Assembly: GCF_028416575.1 (NCBI RefSeq) | Contig: NZ_JAMQKB010000002.1 | Coordinates: forward strand, 62,001-126,000 | Direction of reading: 5' to 3' | DNA: 64,000 nucleotides | From: Terrihalobacillus insolitus | GTDB lineage: Bacteria > Bacillota > Bacilli > Bacillales > Amphibacillaceae | Shown here: in pieces, positions 37,320-46,236 of the stretch | How the letters are laid out: the number at the start of each line of letters is the position of its first letter | How positions within the stretch are numbered: position 1 is the first letter of the stretch | Program-made: the position numbers and the translations under genes | Notes under the pieces: generated by a model | What the model was told of the DNA's origin: nothing | Seen by the model: only the letters and a program-made list of their open reading frames with translations | Database searches by the model: none

Positions 37320-37373
37320 TTGATTTTTTCAACCTATTTATTTTATCATAAAGATGTAGGTCTTAATAGGTTG
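37320..37373 (+). promoter_or_regulatory. Candidate yfkK promoter with flanking inverted repeat
   Basis: TTGATT (37320-37325) and TATCAT (37344-37349) are 18 nt apart on the plus strand. CAACCTATT (37330-37338) and AATAGGTTG (37365-37373) form a perfect 9-bp inverted repeat that brackets the -10 box and could be an operator. A regulator is not identifiable. Confidence 0.4.
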
Positions 37374-37403
37374 CCAATGATAAAGTAAAGAGGAGTTGTT
37401 GAA

Positions 37404-37625
37404 GTGAGTTTAAATGAACCAACAGAAGAAAACCTTAAAATTATTATTGATGAGATTGCAGCACGGTTACAGGTCGTAAACCGATCGATTATGGATCCAA
37501 AGGACTACAATTTATCAAAGTATGACGAAATTAAATCATTGTACGATTTAATTAAGCAAAAAGGACACCTAAGTGTCGCTGAAACTCAAGCTTTCAAACA
37601 AGAGTTGGCAACAATGCGGAAATAA
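37404..37625 (+). CDS. yfkK: UPF0435 / DUF1128 family protein (YfkK-like)
   Basis: This 73-residue plus-strand protein has the family pattern of a helical N-terminus, VNRSIMDPKDYNLSKYDEIK, DLIKQKGHLSVAETQAF and a final MRK. AGAGGAG precedes the GTG start by 8 nt. The family has no known function. In B. subtilis, as I recall, its relative yfkK lies elsewhere, so its place between smc and rnc, against the direction of its neighbours, is unusual. Confidence 0.85.
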   Translation: MSLNEPTEENLKIIIDEIAARLQVVNRSIMDPKDYNLSKYDEIKSLYDLIKQKGHLSVAETQAFKQELATMRK

Positions 37626-37653
37626 GCATTTTATAATCAGGAAATTATAATAT

Positions 37654-37699
37654 CTGATAAAGAACTGACACCGATTGGTCGGTATCAGTTCTTTATCAG
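37654..37699. terminator. Long hairpin between convergent yfkK and rnc
   Basis: A 21-bp stem with one mismatch (37654-37674 with 37679-37699, arms starting CTGATAAAGAACTGA) closes a TTGG loop. There is no clear U-tract on either side, so it may be a bidirectional end-of-transcript hairpin or an RNA-stability structure. It lies between the yfkK stop and the rnc stop. Confidence 0.55.
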
Positions 37700-37703
37700 G
37701 CAG

Positions 37704-38396
37704 TTATGAATGATCGTTTCCAAATTGATCTAATGCTTTTTTTGCAGCACGTTGTTCGGCTTCTTTTTTTGTACGACCATAACCGATTCCAGCAGTTTGT
37801 TGTTTAATCATCACTTGTGCAACAAATTCTCTATTATGGGCAGGCCCCTTTTCGTTCACGATTACATACTCCACATTGCCATCTTTGTTACTTTGAACAA
37901 TTTCCTGAAGCTGGCTTTTGTAATCCATCGCATGTGAAAAAGCACCTTTGCTTATTTTTGGATACACATATTTTTCAAGAAAGGTGAGAACCACATCAAA
38001 ACCCTGATCAAGATAAAGAGCACCAATAAAAGCTTCAAAAACATCTGCGAGTAATGCTGGCCTATTTCTACCTCCAGTCATTTCCTCCCCTTTACCAAGA
38101 AGGATGAGTTCACCAAATTGCAAATCAATTGCAAAGCTTACTAAAGAGGGTTCACATACAATGGCAGCTCTTAACTTTGTCATTTCACCTTCTGCCATCT
38201 TTGGATAACTTCTATATAAATATTGTGATATCCCTAGTTCTAACACAGCGTCACCTAAATATTCCAGTCGTTCATTATCCTCAAATACTTTTTTTCGATG
38301 CTCATTCACATAAGATGAATGGGTAAAAGCTTGTCTCAGGATCGATTCATCGTTAAATGTAACTTGTAATTTTTGCTGCAACTGTCTAAAGTCCAT
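37704..38396 (-). CDS. rnc: Ribonuclease III
   Basis: This 230-residue endonuclease cuts double-stranded RNA, including rRNA precursors and scRNA. The signature [12 protein letters not shown] (41-52) holds catalytic acidic residues, [20 protein letters not shown] the second set, and the C-terminal domain (about 155-225) is the dsRNA-binding motif. The ATG at 38396 has AGGTGG ahead; the longer frame of 10 codons lacks one. Confidence 0.96.
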   Translation of the reverse strand: MDFRQLQQKLQVTFNDESILRQAFTHSSYVNEHRKKVFEDNERLEYLGDAVLELGISQYLYRSYPKMAEGEMTKLRAAIVCEPSLVSFAIDLQFGELILLGKGEEMTGGRNRPALLADVFEAFIGALYLDQGFDVVLTFLEKYVYPKISKGAFSHAMDYKSQLQEIVQSNKDGNVEYVIVNEKGPAHNREFVAQVMIKQQTAGIGYGRTKKEAEQRAAKKALDQFGNDHS

Positions 38397-38423
38397 TCTT
38401 ATGCCACCTATTCCAGATTTAAG

Positions 38424-38455
38424 CAAGACCCCACCACTTCTAGTAGTGGGGCTTG
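38424..38455. other. GC-rich hairpin upstream of rnc
   Basis: CAAG-A-CCCCACCACT pairs with AGTAGTGGGGCTTG around TCT, with one bulge and one mismatch (G-U on the minus RNA). The T-run (TTTTGGTTT) is on the plus-strand side, so it is poorly placed to terminate acpP transcription. It lies directly beside repeat copy B and may belong to the same insertion. Confidence 0.45.
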
Positions 38456-38467
38456 TTTTGGTTTAAA

Positions 38468-38623
38468 GAGGTTGTTCAAAAAGTCACCAAATGATAAGCT
38501 GCGCATCTCTTCGTTGGCTTGTTTTTTCGTTACTCACGTATTAAAAGCATACGTTCCGTTACTCAAAACTACGCCGCCTCGACCTGCTTGCTTCTAATTT
38601 GCCGACTTTTTGAACACGTACTT
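38468..38623. repeat. Dispersed inverted-ended repeat, full copy B
   Basis: This 156-bp element starts GAGGTTGTTCAAAAAGTC and ends GACTTTTTGAACACGTACTT. GTTCAAAAAGTC (38474-38485) and GACTTTTTGAAC (38604-38615) are perfect 12-bp inverted ends, and CGTTACTCA occurs twice inside. There is no coding sequence. It separates acpP from rnc, which are adjacent in B. subtilis, so it looks like a small non-autonomous mobile or REP-like repeat. Confidence 0.75.
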
Positions 38624-38645
38624 AAAATAGAAAAGTCTATATTTA

Positions 38646-38879
38646 TTATAGCGTGCTGTTTATGTAGTTAACAGCATCACCAACAGTTGCAATCTTTTCC
38701 GCCTCTTCATCAGAAATCTCTGTGTCAAATTCATCTTCAAGCTCCATTACAAGCTCAACTACGTCTAACGAATCCGCTTCAAGATCCTCTTTAAAGGATG
38801 CCTCCATTGTTACTTTGGACTCTTCCACATCAAGGCGATCCACAACAATTTTTTTGACTCTTTCAAACGTATCAGCCAT
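38646..38879 (-). CDS. acpP: Acyl carrier protein
   Basis: This 77-residue protein carries growing fatty acids on a phosphopantetheine arm attached to S37 in [10 protein letters not shown]. The acidic four-helix layout is typical. AAAGGGGGTGAG precedes the ATG at 38879; the frame is open 7 codons further through that site. It follows fabG, 120 bp downstream. Confidence 0.98.
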   Translation of the reverse strand: MADTFERVKKIVVDRLDVEESKVTMEASFKEDLEADSLDVVELVMELEDEFDTEISDEEAEKIATVGDAVNYINSTL

Positions 38880-38999
38880 TACAAACTCACCCCCTTTCAA
38901 GTGTTTATCAAGAAAATTTTACTCATAATGATAAGGAAGTTCGACTAAGTTTTCCACGTCCTGTGGTAACGTTGAACTGACCTACGTCGCCATGCGTCC

Positions 39000-39740
39000 C
39001 TACATCACCATTCCGCCATCAACATGGATGGTTTGCCCTGTCACATAATTGCCATCCTCTGAGGCGAGAAAACGTACAACCTTTGCTACGTCTTCTGCTT
39101 TCCCTAATCGCTCCAACGGAATCATTTGAAGCATACTGTTGCGTTGCTCTTCTGTTAAAAGATCGGTCATATCTGTTTCAATAAACCCTGGAGCAACCGC
39201 GTTAACAAGAATATTTCTTGTGGCAAGTTCCTTTGCTGTTGTTTTCGTTAAACCAATTACCCCTGCTTTCGCAGCAACATAATTTGCTTGCCCTGGATTA
39301 CCTGTTACCCCAACAATCGACGCGATGTTTATAATTTTCCCACTTTTTTGCTTCATCATTTGCCTTGAGACGCCTTTGGTACAAAGAAATACACCCTTAA
39401 GGTTCGTTTGAATAACTTGATCAAATTCTTCTTCTTTCATACGCATGAGCAAATTGTCTTTCGTGATCCCAGCATTGTTAACTAAAATATCTAGGCTGCC
39501 AAATTGCTCAACTACTGTCTTGATCATTGCTTTTACGTCTGCCTCATTCGCCACATTTGCTTGAATTTTAATAGCATCAGAAGCATATTGTTTTATTTCA
39601 TCGACGACTTCCTGCGCCTTTTGCTCACTACCAGCATAGTTAACGGCCACATTGGCGCCTTGTTTTGCTAATTCCAAGGCAATTGCCTTACCTATACCTC
39701 TTGAGCCACCAGTGACAAGGGCTACTTTTCCTTTTAACAT
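39000..39740 (-). CDS. fabG: 3-oxoacyl-ACP reductase FabG
   Basis: This 246-residue short-chain dehydrogenase reduces 3-oxoacyl-ACP with [13 protein letters not shown] (10-17) binds the cofactor, NNAGIT follows, and the catalytic Tyr and Lys are in NYVAAKAG. The ATG overlaps the fabD stop in TAATG, so the two are translated together. Confidence 0.97.
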   Translation of the reverse strand: MLKGKVALVTGGSRGIGKAIALELAKQGANVAVNYAGSEQKAQEVVDEIKQYASDAIKIQANVANEADVKAMIKTVVEQFGSLDILVNNAGITKDNLLMRMKEEEFDQVIQTNLKGVFLCTKGVSRQMMKQKSGKIINIASIVGVTGNPGQANYVAAKAGVIGLTKTTAKELATRNILVNAVAPGFIETDMTDLLTEEQRNSMLQMIPLERLGKAEDVAKVVRFLASEDGNYVTGQTIHVDGGMVM

Positions 39741-40684
39741 TAGGATTCCTCCTTATACCAATCAATAAACGTCTGAATTGACTCTTGGTCTTGAACAGCA
39801 AAAGTTTTCATTCTACGATTCACTTTTTTTACTAATCCAGATAATACCTTACCATTTCCAACCTCTACAATCGCATCTACGTCTTTTTCTAAAATATGTT
39901 GGATGATTTCTTCAAAACGAACCGGTGCATAAAGCTGCTTGATCAAAAGCTCTTTGATCTCTTCTTTCTGTGTAACAGGTTGTGCAGTCACATTAGCAAA
40001 AACAGGGATCTCTGCATCTGTTAGGCTTATCTCAGCAAGCGCTTTTGCTAACTCATTGCTAGCAGGCTTCATAAGTCTGGAATGAAACGGTCCACTCACA
40101 TTTAAAGGAAGAATGCGTTTGGCACCTTTATTCTTCAAAACTTCTGTTGCCTGGTCAATCCCAGCCTTTGTTCCAGAAATAACAATTTGACCAGGACAAT
40201 TTATGTTTGCTATATCTACTACCTCATTCGTATCATTAAGATCCTCTAATGCAGATTGAATTGTTTCCTCGTTCAAACCTAATATCGCGGCCATTGCACC
40301 CCTACCAGCAGGATATGCTTCCTCCATCAATTGGCCTCGCTTTTGGACAAGCGGAATTGCTTCCTCCAATTGCAGTGAGCCTGAAGCAACTAATGCACTA
40401 TACTCTCCTAGACTGTGTCCAGCAGTAACAACTGGTTTAATCCCTGCTTCATAGAGCAACTGATTAATAAGAGACGAAGTTAGCAATAATGCTGGCTGAG
40501 CATTTTCTGTTTTTGTCAATTCCTCTTTCTGCCCATTAAACATTAGTTCTGTAATGGAAAAGCCTAGTAGATCATTAGCACGATCAAATCGTTCACGAAT
40601 ATGATCATATGTATTGTAAAGTTGTTTTCCCATCCCAACCTCTTGTGAACCTTGACCTGGAAAAACAAAAGCTACCCGTTTCAT
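39740..40684 (-). CDS. fabD: Malonyl-CoA:ACP transacylase FabD
   Basis: This 314-residue enzyme moves the malonyl group from CoA to ACP. FPGQGSQ (8-14), the nucleophile S91 in [12 protein letters not shown], and the catalytic His in [13 protein letters not shown] are all present. It follows plsX with a 6-bp gap. Confidence 0.97.
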   Translation of the reverse strand: MKRVAFVFPGQGSQEVGMGKQLYNTYDHIRERFDRANDLLGFSITELMFNGQKEELTKTENAQPALLLTSSLINQLLYEAGIKPVVTAGHSLGEYSALVASGSLQLEEAIPLVQKRGQLMEEAYPAGRGAMAAILGLNEETIQSALEDLNDTNEVVDIANINCPGQIVISGTKAGIDQATEVLKNKGAKRILPLNVSGPFHSRLMKPASNELAKALAEISLTDAEIPVFANVTAQPVTQKEEIKELLIKQLYAPVRFEEIIQHILEKDVDAIVEVGNGKVLSGLVKKVNRRMKTFAVQDQESIQTFIDWYKEES

Positions 40685-40690
40685 ACCCTC

Positions 40691-41692
40691 TTATTCCCCC
40701 TTGTTTAATTCCATCGAATCAATCGTTGTTTCAATTGTTCCGGTTACGTTATATGCAGCCATATGACGTGCTTGTTTGATTGCATTATAGATTGCCCTAC
40801 TTTTAGAGGACCCATGTGCCTTAATCACAGGTGCAGAAAGGCCAAACAACCCTGCCCCACCATATTCAGAGTAATCAAGTCGGTTTTTTAAAGTCTTTAA
40901 ATCATTCTTTACTAACCCTGCCGCTATTTTTGATTTCATGTTCGTCATAAAAACTTCTTTTAACATATCGAAAAGATGGATTGCTGTACCTTCGAGTGTT
41001 TTCAATGCGATATTCCCACTAAATCCATCGGTTACGACCACGTCTGCCACACCGTTTAACAGATCTCTTGCTTCCACATTTCCCACAAAATGGATTGGCG
41101 CATTCTCAAGCATAGCGAACGCTTTTTTTGTTAATTCACTTCCTTTTCCTTCTTCAGTTCCAACATTTAACAACCCGATCTTAGGCGATGTAATCCCTCT
41201 TACTTTTTCACTATAAACAGAGCCCATGATGGCATACTGCAAAAGATGAATGGCCTTTGCATCGACATTCGCACCGACATCTAACAATAAGAAGCCTTTT
41301 CCGTTAACAGTTGGGAGGGTGGGACTTAAGGCAGGGCGATCAATCCCTTTGATCCGGCCGACTACAAATAATCCAGCACTCATTAGAGCACCTGTGTTAC
41401 CTGCTGATATACACGCCTCTGCTCTTTTTTCTTTCACCTCTTTTGCCATTAATACTAAAGAAGCGGTCTTTTTTCGCCGAACAGCTCTAACAGGTTCATC
41501 CTCACTCGTAATATATTCCGTTGTATGTAGTATTTCTATATTCGTATCATCTGTTAAAAATGGAGAAATTTTTTCCTGATCCCCAACGAGCGTAATCGTT
41601 AAATCAGAAATCTGCCGAACAGCTTCCATCGAGCCTAAGACGATCTCTTTTGGGGCATGGTCTCCACCCATTGCATCAACTGCGATTCTCAT
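40691..41692 (-). CDS. plsX: Phosphate acyltransferase PlsX
   Basis: This 333-residue enzyme converts acyl-ACP to acyl-phosphate, the donor for PlsY at the start of phospholipid synthesis. It starts [20 protein letters not shown] and contains SAGNTGALM and [15 protein letters not shown]. The ATG overlaps the fapR end by 17 bases, so expression is coupled to the regulator. Confidence 0.97.
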   Translation of the reverse strand: MRIAVDAMGGDHAPKEIVLGSMEAVRQISDLTITLVGDQEKISPFLTDDTNIEILHTTEYITSEDEPVRAVRRKKTASLVLMAKEVKEKRAEACISAGNTGALMSAGLFVVGRIKGIDRPALSPTLPTVNGKGFLLLDVGANVDAKAIHLLQYAIMGSVYSEKVRGITSPKIGLLNVGTEEGKGSELTKKAFAMLENAPIHFVGNVEARDLLNGVADVVVTDGFSGNIALKTLEGTAIHLFDMLKEVFMTNMKSKIAAGLVKNDLKTLKNRLDYSEYGGAGLFGLSAPVIKAHGSSKSRAIYNAIKQARHMAAYNVTGTIETTIDSMELNKGE

Positions 41693-42269
41693 CTGTTTCT
41701 ACTCCTTTGTGTTCATTAGAACGATACATCTCAAACACCCCTGAAAAAACGTGATCCTGATCAACATAGCTGTCAACTTCGACAACGGTTCTTCCCTTTG
41801 GATCCTTGCCAGTAACAGTTGCCTTAGCGATTACTCTTTCACCACTTTTAACCTGGCGCATAAACTTAATGTCAGCGCGTGCTGTTAATGCAAGCTCATC
41901 ATTTATTACGGCAACTGCAAGAGAATTTGCTTGTGCAAACAGATGATGACCTCTCGCAATTTGATTCCTTGAAAAAACATGTTCCTTACTAATGTCAAGG
42001 ATAGATATCGCTCGGTTATCTAATTCCAAATCAACCATTTCTCCGATAACTTCATCAATTGGCAGTGCCTTTACTGTCTCATTCCACTGATACGTTGCAA
42101 CGGATTTAATACGTTCTCGTAATTCTGGAATGGACATCTCCATTCGGTCTAATCGAATTGTTTGGATACTCACTTCAAAACGTTTTGCCAATTCTTCGTC
42201 CGTTACAAACGGCGTACTTTGAATTGCTTCACGCAGCAATGTTTGACGTTCCTTTTTATGTGTTTTCAT
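41676..42269 (-). CDS. fapR: Fatty-acid and phospholipid synthesis repressor FapR
   Basis: This 197-residue regulator binds malonyl-CoA in a hot-dog fold (C-terminal, with [20 protein letters not shown]) and DNA through an N-terminal helix-turn-helix ([20 protein letters not shown]). It represses fab and pls genes until malonyl-CoA rises. The ATG at 42269 aligns with the B. subtilis start; its Shine-Dalgarno (GATGGTG) is weak. It is the first gene of fapR-plsX-fabD-fabG and has a FapR box in its own promoter. Confidence 0.96.
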   Translation of the reverse strand: MKTHKKERQTLLREAIQSTPFVTDEELAKRFEVSIQTIRLDRMEMSIPELRERIKSVATYQWNETVKALPIDEVIGEMVDLELDNRAISILDISKEHVFSRNQIARGHHLFAQANSLAVAVINDELALTARADIKFMRQVKSGERVIAKATVTGKDPKGRTVVEVDSYVDQDHVFSGVFEMYRSNEHKGVETDENRS

Positions 42270-42319
42270 GTTTACACCATCACTTTTCCAAATCAACTCT
42301 ATCCAAACTAAAAAACAGA

Positions 42320-42370
42320 ATTAAGACTAGGTACTAGTAGTAATATATAATAGGAAAGCTATTTATGCAA
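42320..42370 (-). promoter_or_regulatory. fapR promoter with FapR operator
   Basis: On the minus strand TTGCAT (42365-42370) and TATATT (42342-42347) are 17 nt apart. Directly after, at 42320-42337, is CTAGTACCTAGTCTTAAT, which matches the known FapR operator (TTAGTACCTAGTCTTAA) closely and covers the expected transcription start. This supports autoregulation of the fapR operon by malonyl-CoA. Confidence 0.85.
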
Positions 42371-42377
42371 GCAATGT

Positions 42378-44420
42378 TCAATCAAGGACTTGTCCAGAAA
42401 ACACATCTTCTTCCTCCAATTTTATCTTTAATCCTCGATACGCTTCCTCTGCTAATCGATTTTCTGCAATCATTACTTGCGCATCATTTCTTGCAGTTTC
42501 TAAGGCACGGTAATCATGGATCATGTCTGCTACTTTAAACTCAGGCATCCCACTTTGTTTTCTTCCAAAAAAATCACCTGGACCCCTCAGCTTTAAATCT
42601 TGTTCCGATAATGCGAAGCCATCTGTCGTTTCGGTCATGATTCTCATGCGTTCTTTTCCAATCTCGCTCTTTGGATCAGCCAACAGTATACAATAGCTTT
42701 GTGCGTTCCCTCTGCCGACTCTTCCTCGCAACTGATGTAATTGAGACAGACCGAAACGCTCTGCATCATAAATGACCATAACAGTGGCATTCGGGACGTT
42801 TACACCGACTTCCACAACCGTTGTTGAAACGAGTACTTGTATCTCATTTTCAGCGAAGTTTTTCATAACCTGTTCCTTTTCGACTGTAGAAAGTCTTCCA
42901 TGCATAAGGCCAACCTTAAAATCTGGTTCAAAAAAAGATCGTAACTGTTGATGTAGATCGATGGCATTTTGGATATCTAGTTTATCTGATTCCTCAATTA
43001 ACGGGCAAATAAAATACGTTTGATTTCCCTTTTTAAGCTCTTTTAGAACAAATTGAATAACCCTATCAAATGTGTTTTGTTTCGCCCAGTACGTCTTGAC
43101 GAACTTTCTGCCAGCAGGCATTTCGTCAATAACGGATACATCCATGTCTCCAAATGCCGTTATAGCTAGAGTTCGAGGAATCGGCGTTGCAGTCATAAAT
43201 AGTACATCAGGATTGAGACCTTTATCCTTTAAAGCCCTTCTTTGCTCCACTCCAAATCGGTGCTGCTCATCAACGATCACCAATCCGAGGTTTGAGAATT
43301 GAACCTCATCTTGTATTAGAGCGTGTGTTCCTACTAAAATATCAATTTCACCAATTGCAACTTTTTGTAGTATCTCTTTCCGTTTTTTTCCTTTAACAGA
43401 ACCTGTCAGTAACGAGACAGTAGCATATCCTTCAAACGTTTTCTGGAGTGATCCAACATGCTGTTCGGCTAGGACTTCAGTTGGTACCATCAGGGCAGCT
43501 TGTTTTCCGGCCGTAATAGACGCATACATACTAATGGCTGCAACAGCAGTTTTGCCTGATCCAACATCACCTTGAAGCAATCGATTCATTCTATACGGAG
43601 ATTTTATATCCTGTAGTATTTCCTTTAATGATTTTTCCTGTGCATTCGTAAGCGTAAATGGCAGAACGTCTATAAATTCCTCCACTTTTTCTGCTTGGAA
43701 TTTTTGTTCGTTTCCTGCTGCCGCCTCACGTTTATGTTTTCGCAAAAGCTGAATTTTTAATTGAAACAAAAGAAATTCTTCATATGTAAACCTTCGTCTA
43801 GCATGTTTTAACTGTTGATGGGTTTCGGGAAAATGCATGTGTACTAGTGCATCGCTTCGACTTGGAAGCTTGTATGCATTCAAATATTCAGTAGGAAGAA
43901 TTTCGTCTACCATAGAGCCATATTGGTTCAGTGCGATACGCATGATTTTTCTAAGTTTGGCATTAGATAACTCGCCTTTTAGACCATATATTGGCTGGAT
44001 TTCTGAAGATTGATTCATTTGTCCTAGTATGTAATTACTTACTGTTATTTGTAGTCGGTGGTGATCCCATTTTCCTGTTAATGTAATCGTATCCCCCGCG
44101 TTTATTTGATTTTTGGCAAATGCACGATTAAACACCACTGCTTTTATCACGATGTTTTCTACTTTTACTTGAAAAGTTAGACGTGACTTTTTTCTTCCAT
44201 AAAAAGTTAGGGAAGGTTTATGAACAACCTCCCCCTCGATCGTTACTTTGTCATCATGGATCAATTCACTTAATGGCTTTACTTCATAAACGTCATACCG
44301 GTTCGGAAAATAAAAAAGCAAATCGTTAATGGTTTCGATTCCCATTTCCGAAAAAGTTTCCTGTAACTTTTCCCCAACACCACTTAAGTTTAATAACGAT
44401 TGATCGAACACAAAAATCAC
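42378..44420 (-). CDS. recG: ATP-dependent DNA helicase RecG
   Basis: This 680-residue helicase remodels stalled forks and Holliday junctions. The N-terminal wedge domain (OB fold) is followed by helicase motifs: Walker A GDVGSGKT (284-291), DEQH in VIVDEQHRFG, TATPIPRTLA, and the TRG-region QLHQLRGRVGRG. The GTG at 44420 overlaps the sdaAA stop (GTGA); a GTG 3 codons later has slightly better spacing to AAAGAG. Confidence 0.96.
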   Translation of the reverse strand: MIFVFDQSLLNLSGVGEKLQETFSEMGIETINDLLFYFPNRYDVYEVKPLSELIHDDKVTIEGEVVHKPSLTFYGRKKSRLTFQVKVENIVIKAVVFNRAFAKNQINAGDTITLTGKWDHHRLQITVSNYILGQMNQSSEIQPIYGLKGELSNAKLRKIMRIALNQYGSMVDEILPTEYLNAYKLPSRSDALVHMHFPETHQQLKHARRRFTYEEFLLFQLKIQLLRKHKREAAAGNEQKFQAEKVEEFIDVLPFTLTNAQEKSLKEILQDIKSPYRMNRLLQGDVGSGKTAVAAISMYASITAGKQAALMVPTEVLAEQHVGSLQKTFEGYATVSLLTGSVKGKKRKEILQKVAIGEIDILVGTHALIQDEVQFSNLGLVIVDEQHRFGVEQRRALKDKGLNPDVLFMTATPIPRTLAITAFGDMDVSVIDEMPAGRKFVKTYWAKQNTFDRVIQFVLKELKKGNQTYFICPLIEESDKLDIQNAIDLHQQLRSFFEPDFKVGLMHGRLSTVEKEQVMKNFAENEIQVLVSTTVVEVGVNVPNATVMVIYDAERFGLSQLHQLRGRVGRGNAQSYCILLADPKSEIGKERMRIMTETTDGFALSEQDLKLRGPGDFFGRKQSGMPEFKVADMIHDYRALETARNDAQVMIAENRLAEEAYRGLKIKLEEEDVFSGQVLD

Positions 44421-45301
44421 TCTTTCTCTAACGGGATTCCATATATCTTTGATGCAAGAGCACGCCCAGTTGGGGTTGCAGCAAGCCCCCCTTCACCTGT
44501 CTCTCTTAAAGTGGTTGGCATCGTTCTCCCGATACGATACATTGCTCCGATTACTTCATCACACGGAATTCTACTTGTTACACCAGCGAGTGCCATGTCA
44601 GCAGAGACAATTGCATTCGAAGCACCAGCTGCATTACGTTTCACACATGGTACTTCAACTAGTCCTGCTACAGGATCACATACAAGACCAAGCATGTTTT
44701 TTAGAGTTATGGCAAATGCTTCTGCGCTTTGTTGTGGCGTTCCACCTGCCATTTCAACGATAGCCGCAGCAGCCATAGCTGCAGCTGACCCTACCTCTGC
44801 CTGGCATCCTCCAGCTGCACCTGAAATGGAAGCATTATTAGCAACTACGAAGCCAAAGGCACCAGATGTAAATAAATAGCGAACCATCTGCTCTCTCGTG
44901 GGATTTAACTTATTTTTCACTGCAAAAAGTGTCCCTGGTACACAACCAGCACTACCGGCAGTTGGAGTTGCACAAATCGTGCCCATTGCGGCATTCACCT
45001 CATTTGTTGCAACAGCTTTACTTACGGCATCTAATAGTAATGTCCCTGACAATGGCTCTTTTTCTTTTAAATAGGTTTGAAGCAGGACAGCATCTCCTCC
45101 AGTTAACCCTGATCTAGAAGTAACACCTTTTAATCCATCTTCAACTGCATTTTCCATGATTTCCAAGTTTCGTTCCATCTGTGACATTACTTCTTCTCTT
45201 GTTTGCTCACGATAATCCATTTCTTGTCTGATCATGACTTCTGATAGTAAGATTCCCTCTGATTCCGCAATTTCAATTAGCTCAGCTACATTACGAAACA
45301 T
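44417..45301 (-). CDS. sdaAA: L-serine dehydratase, alpha subunit SdaAA
   Basis: This 294-residue subunit holds the iron-sulfur cluster of the enzyme that turns serine into pyruvate and ammonia. Conserved Cys lie in TICATPTAGSAG, GLVCDPVAGLVEVPCVKR and SRIPCDEVIG. The ATG at 45301 (MFRNVAELIEIAES) has GGAGAGAGGTG ahead and matches B. subtilis; the frame is open 27 codons further without support. It follows sdaAB and overlaps recG by 4 bases. Confidence 0.95.
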   Translation of the reverse strand: MFRNVAELIEIAESEGILLSEVMIRQEMDYREQTREEVMSQMERNLEIMENAVEDGLKGVTSRSGLTGGDAVLLQTYLKEKEPLSGTLLLDAVSKAVATNEVNAAMGTICATPTAGSAGCVPGTLFAVKNKLNPTREQMVRYLFTSGAFGFVVANNASISGAAGGCQAEVGSAAAMAAAAIVEMAGGTPQQSAEAFAITLKNMLGLVCDPVAGLVEVPCVKRNAAGASNAIVSADMALAGVTSRIPCDEVIGAMYRIGRTMPTTLRETGEGGLAATPTGRALASKIYGIPLEKE

Positions 45302-45381
45302 AAGAATACACCTCTCTCCATTGGTTTGATAGCATCTTGCTGTCAACGAACGATCTTTCCATTCTTTCTTCAAAGAGCTCA

Positions 45382-45396
45382 TTCAAGTGCGTGTTC
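45382..45396. repeat. End fragment of the dispersed repeat, overlapping the sdaAB stop
   Basis: The reverse complement GAACACGCACTTGAA is identical over 15 bases to the right end of copy A. Its first bases form part of the sdaAB TGA stop codon. Short enough to be chance, but the same 12-mer recurs at the other copies. Confidence 0.4.
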
Positions 45397-46057
45397 AATC
45401 TACAATCTTTGCGATTTGCAATATGTGCTCTCTCTTCTCTAATTCTTCCATAATAGAGTCATCTACATTTTGATCTACTTCTATTACCATCATCGCTTCT
45501 TTTCCGACGTCCTTACGTGATACTTCCATTCTGCCAATATTTATCTCATGTTTTGCCAAAATTTGCGTTATCGAGGCAATCGCACCATATCTGTCGCTGT
45601 GCAAAACTAAAATGGCTGGGTGGTTTCCAGATAGCTTTAACTCAAACCCGTTTAATTCAGTGATCTCTACTTTTCCACCACCTATTGAAATACCTACGAG
45701 TTCTTGCTCATCTTTGCCGTCACCCATTTTGATCCGTGCAGTATTGGGGTGCTCTGTTGCTGCATCCTCTTCATAAAAAGATACCTTCAGCCCCTTATCC
45801 TTTGCTAGATCAAGAGCATCCTTTATCCGCGTATCATCCGTATCAAAATCTAGCAATCCACCAACAATGGCCACATCTGTGCCATGTCCTCTATATGTTT
45901 TGGCAAATGATCCATATAGGTGTATCTCTGCCCATGTAGGTTCTTTACCAAATAAATTTCTTGCTGCTCTGCCTATTCTAGCAGCACCAGCAGTATGAGA
46001 ACTCGAAGGCCCAATCATGACTGGACCTATAATATCAAATACAGATTTATACTTCAT
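45395..46057 (-). CDS. sdaAB: L-serine dehydratase, beta subunit SdaAB
   Basis: This 220-residue subunit has the SSSHTAGAARIGRAA substrate-domain segment at about 18-32 and a C-terminal ACT domain (about 148-220: AILVLHSDRYGAIASIT). With SdaAA it deaminates serine. The gene leads the sdaAB-sdaAA-recG group and has a candidate promoter 90 bases upstream. Confidence 0.95.
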   Translation of the reverse strand: MKYKSVFDIIGPVMIGPSSSHTAGAARIGRAARNLFGKEPTWAEIHLYGSFAKTYRGHGTDVAIVGGLLDFDTDDTRIKDALDLAKDKGLKVSFYEEDAATEHPNTARIKMGDGKDEQELVGISIGGGKVEITELNGFELKLSGNHPAILVLHSDRYGAIASITQILAKHEINIGRMEVSRKDVGKEAMMVIEVDQNVDDSIMEELEKREHILQIAKIVD

Positions 46058-46142
46058 ACTTCACATCTCCCATTATTATACTGGATGACGAGCCATTGTA
46101 ACAGTACGGGCTACCGAAATCCGTACACTTTTTCACAATTTT

Positions 46143-46171
46143 ATTATAACGTTTTTGCGACATAATTTAAA
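46143..46171 (-). promoter_or_regulatory. Candidate sigma-A promoter of sdaAB
   Basis: On the minus strand TTTAAA (46166-46171) and a perfect TATAAT (46143-46148) are 17 nt apart. The leader contains a small hairpin, GTACGG (46104-46109) with CCGTAC (46121-46126), of unknown role. Confidence 0.45.
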
Positions 46172-46200
46172 CCGCTTTCATATAAATACAAGTGCAAAAG

Positions 46201-46230
46201 CTAACCCTCACACGATCTGGTGAGGGTTAG
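46201..46230 (-). terminator. Hairpin downstream of fakA
   Basis: CTAACCCTCAC (46201-46211) pairs perfectly with GTGAGGGTTAG (46220-46230) around an 8-nt loop. The minus strand continues CTTTTGC, a short T-run. It lies 6 bases after the fakA stop. Confidence 0.7.
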
Positions 46231-46236
46231 CAAAAA

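Noticed and set aside
44400..44879. 159-codon plus-strand open frame rich in Ala, Pro and Ser
   Set aside because: Antisense shadow of sdaAA; composition reflects the complement of conserved Gly/Ala codons.
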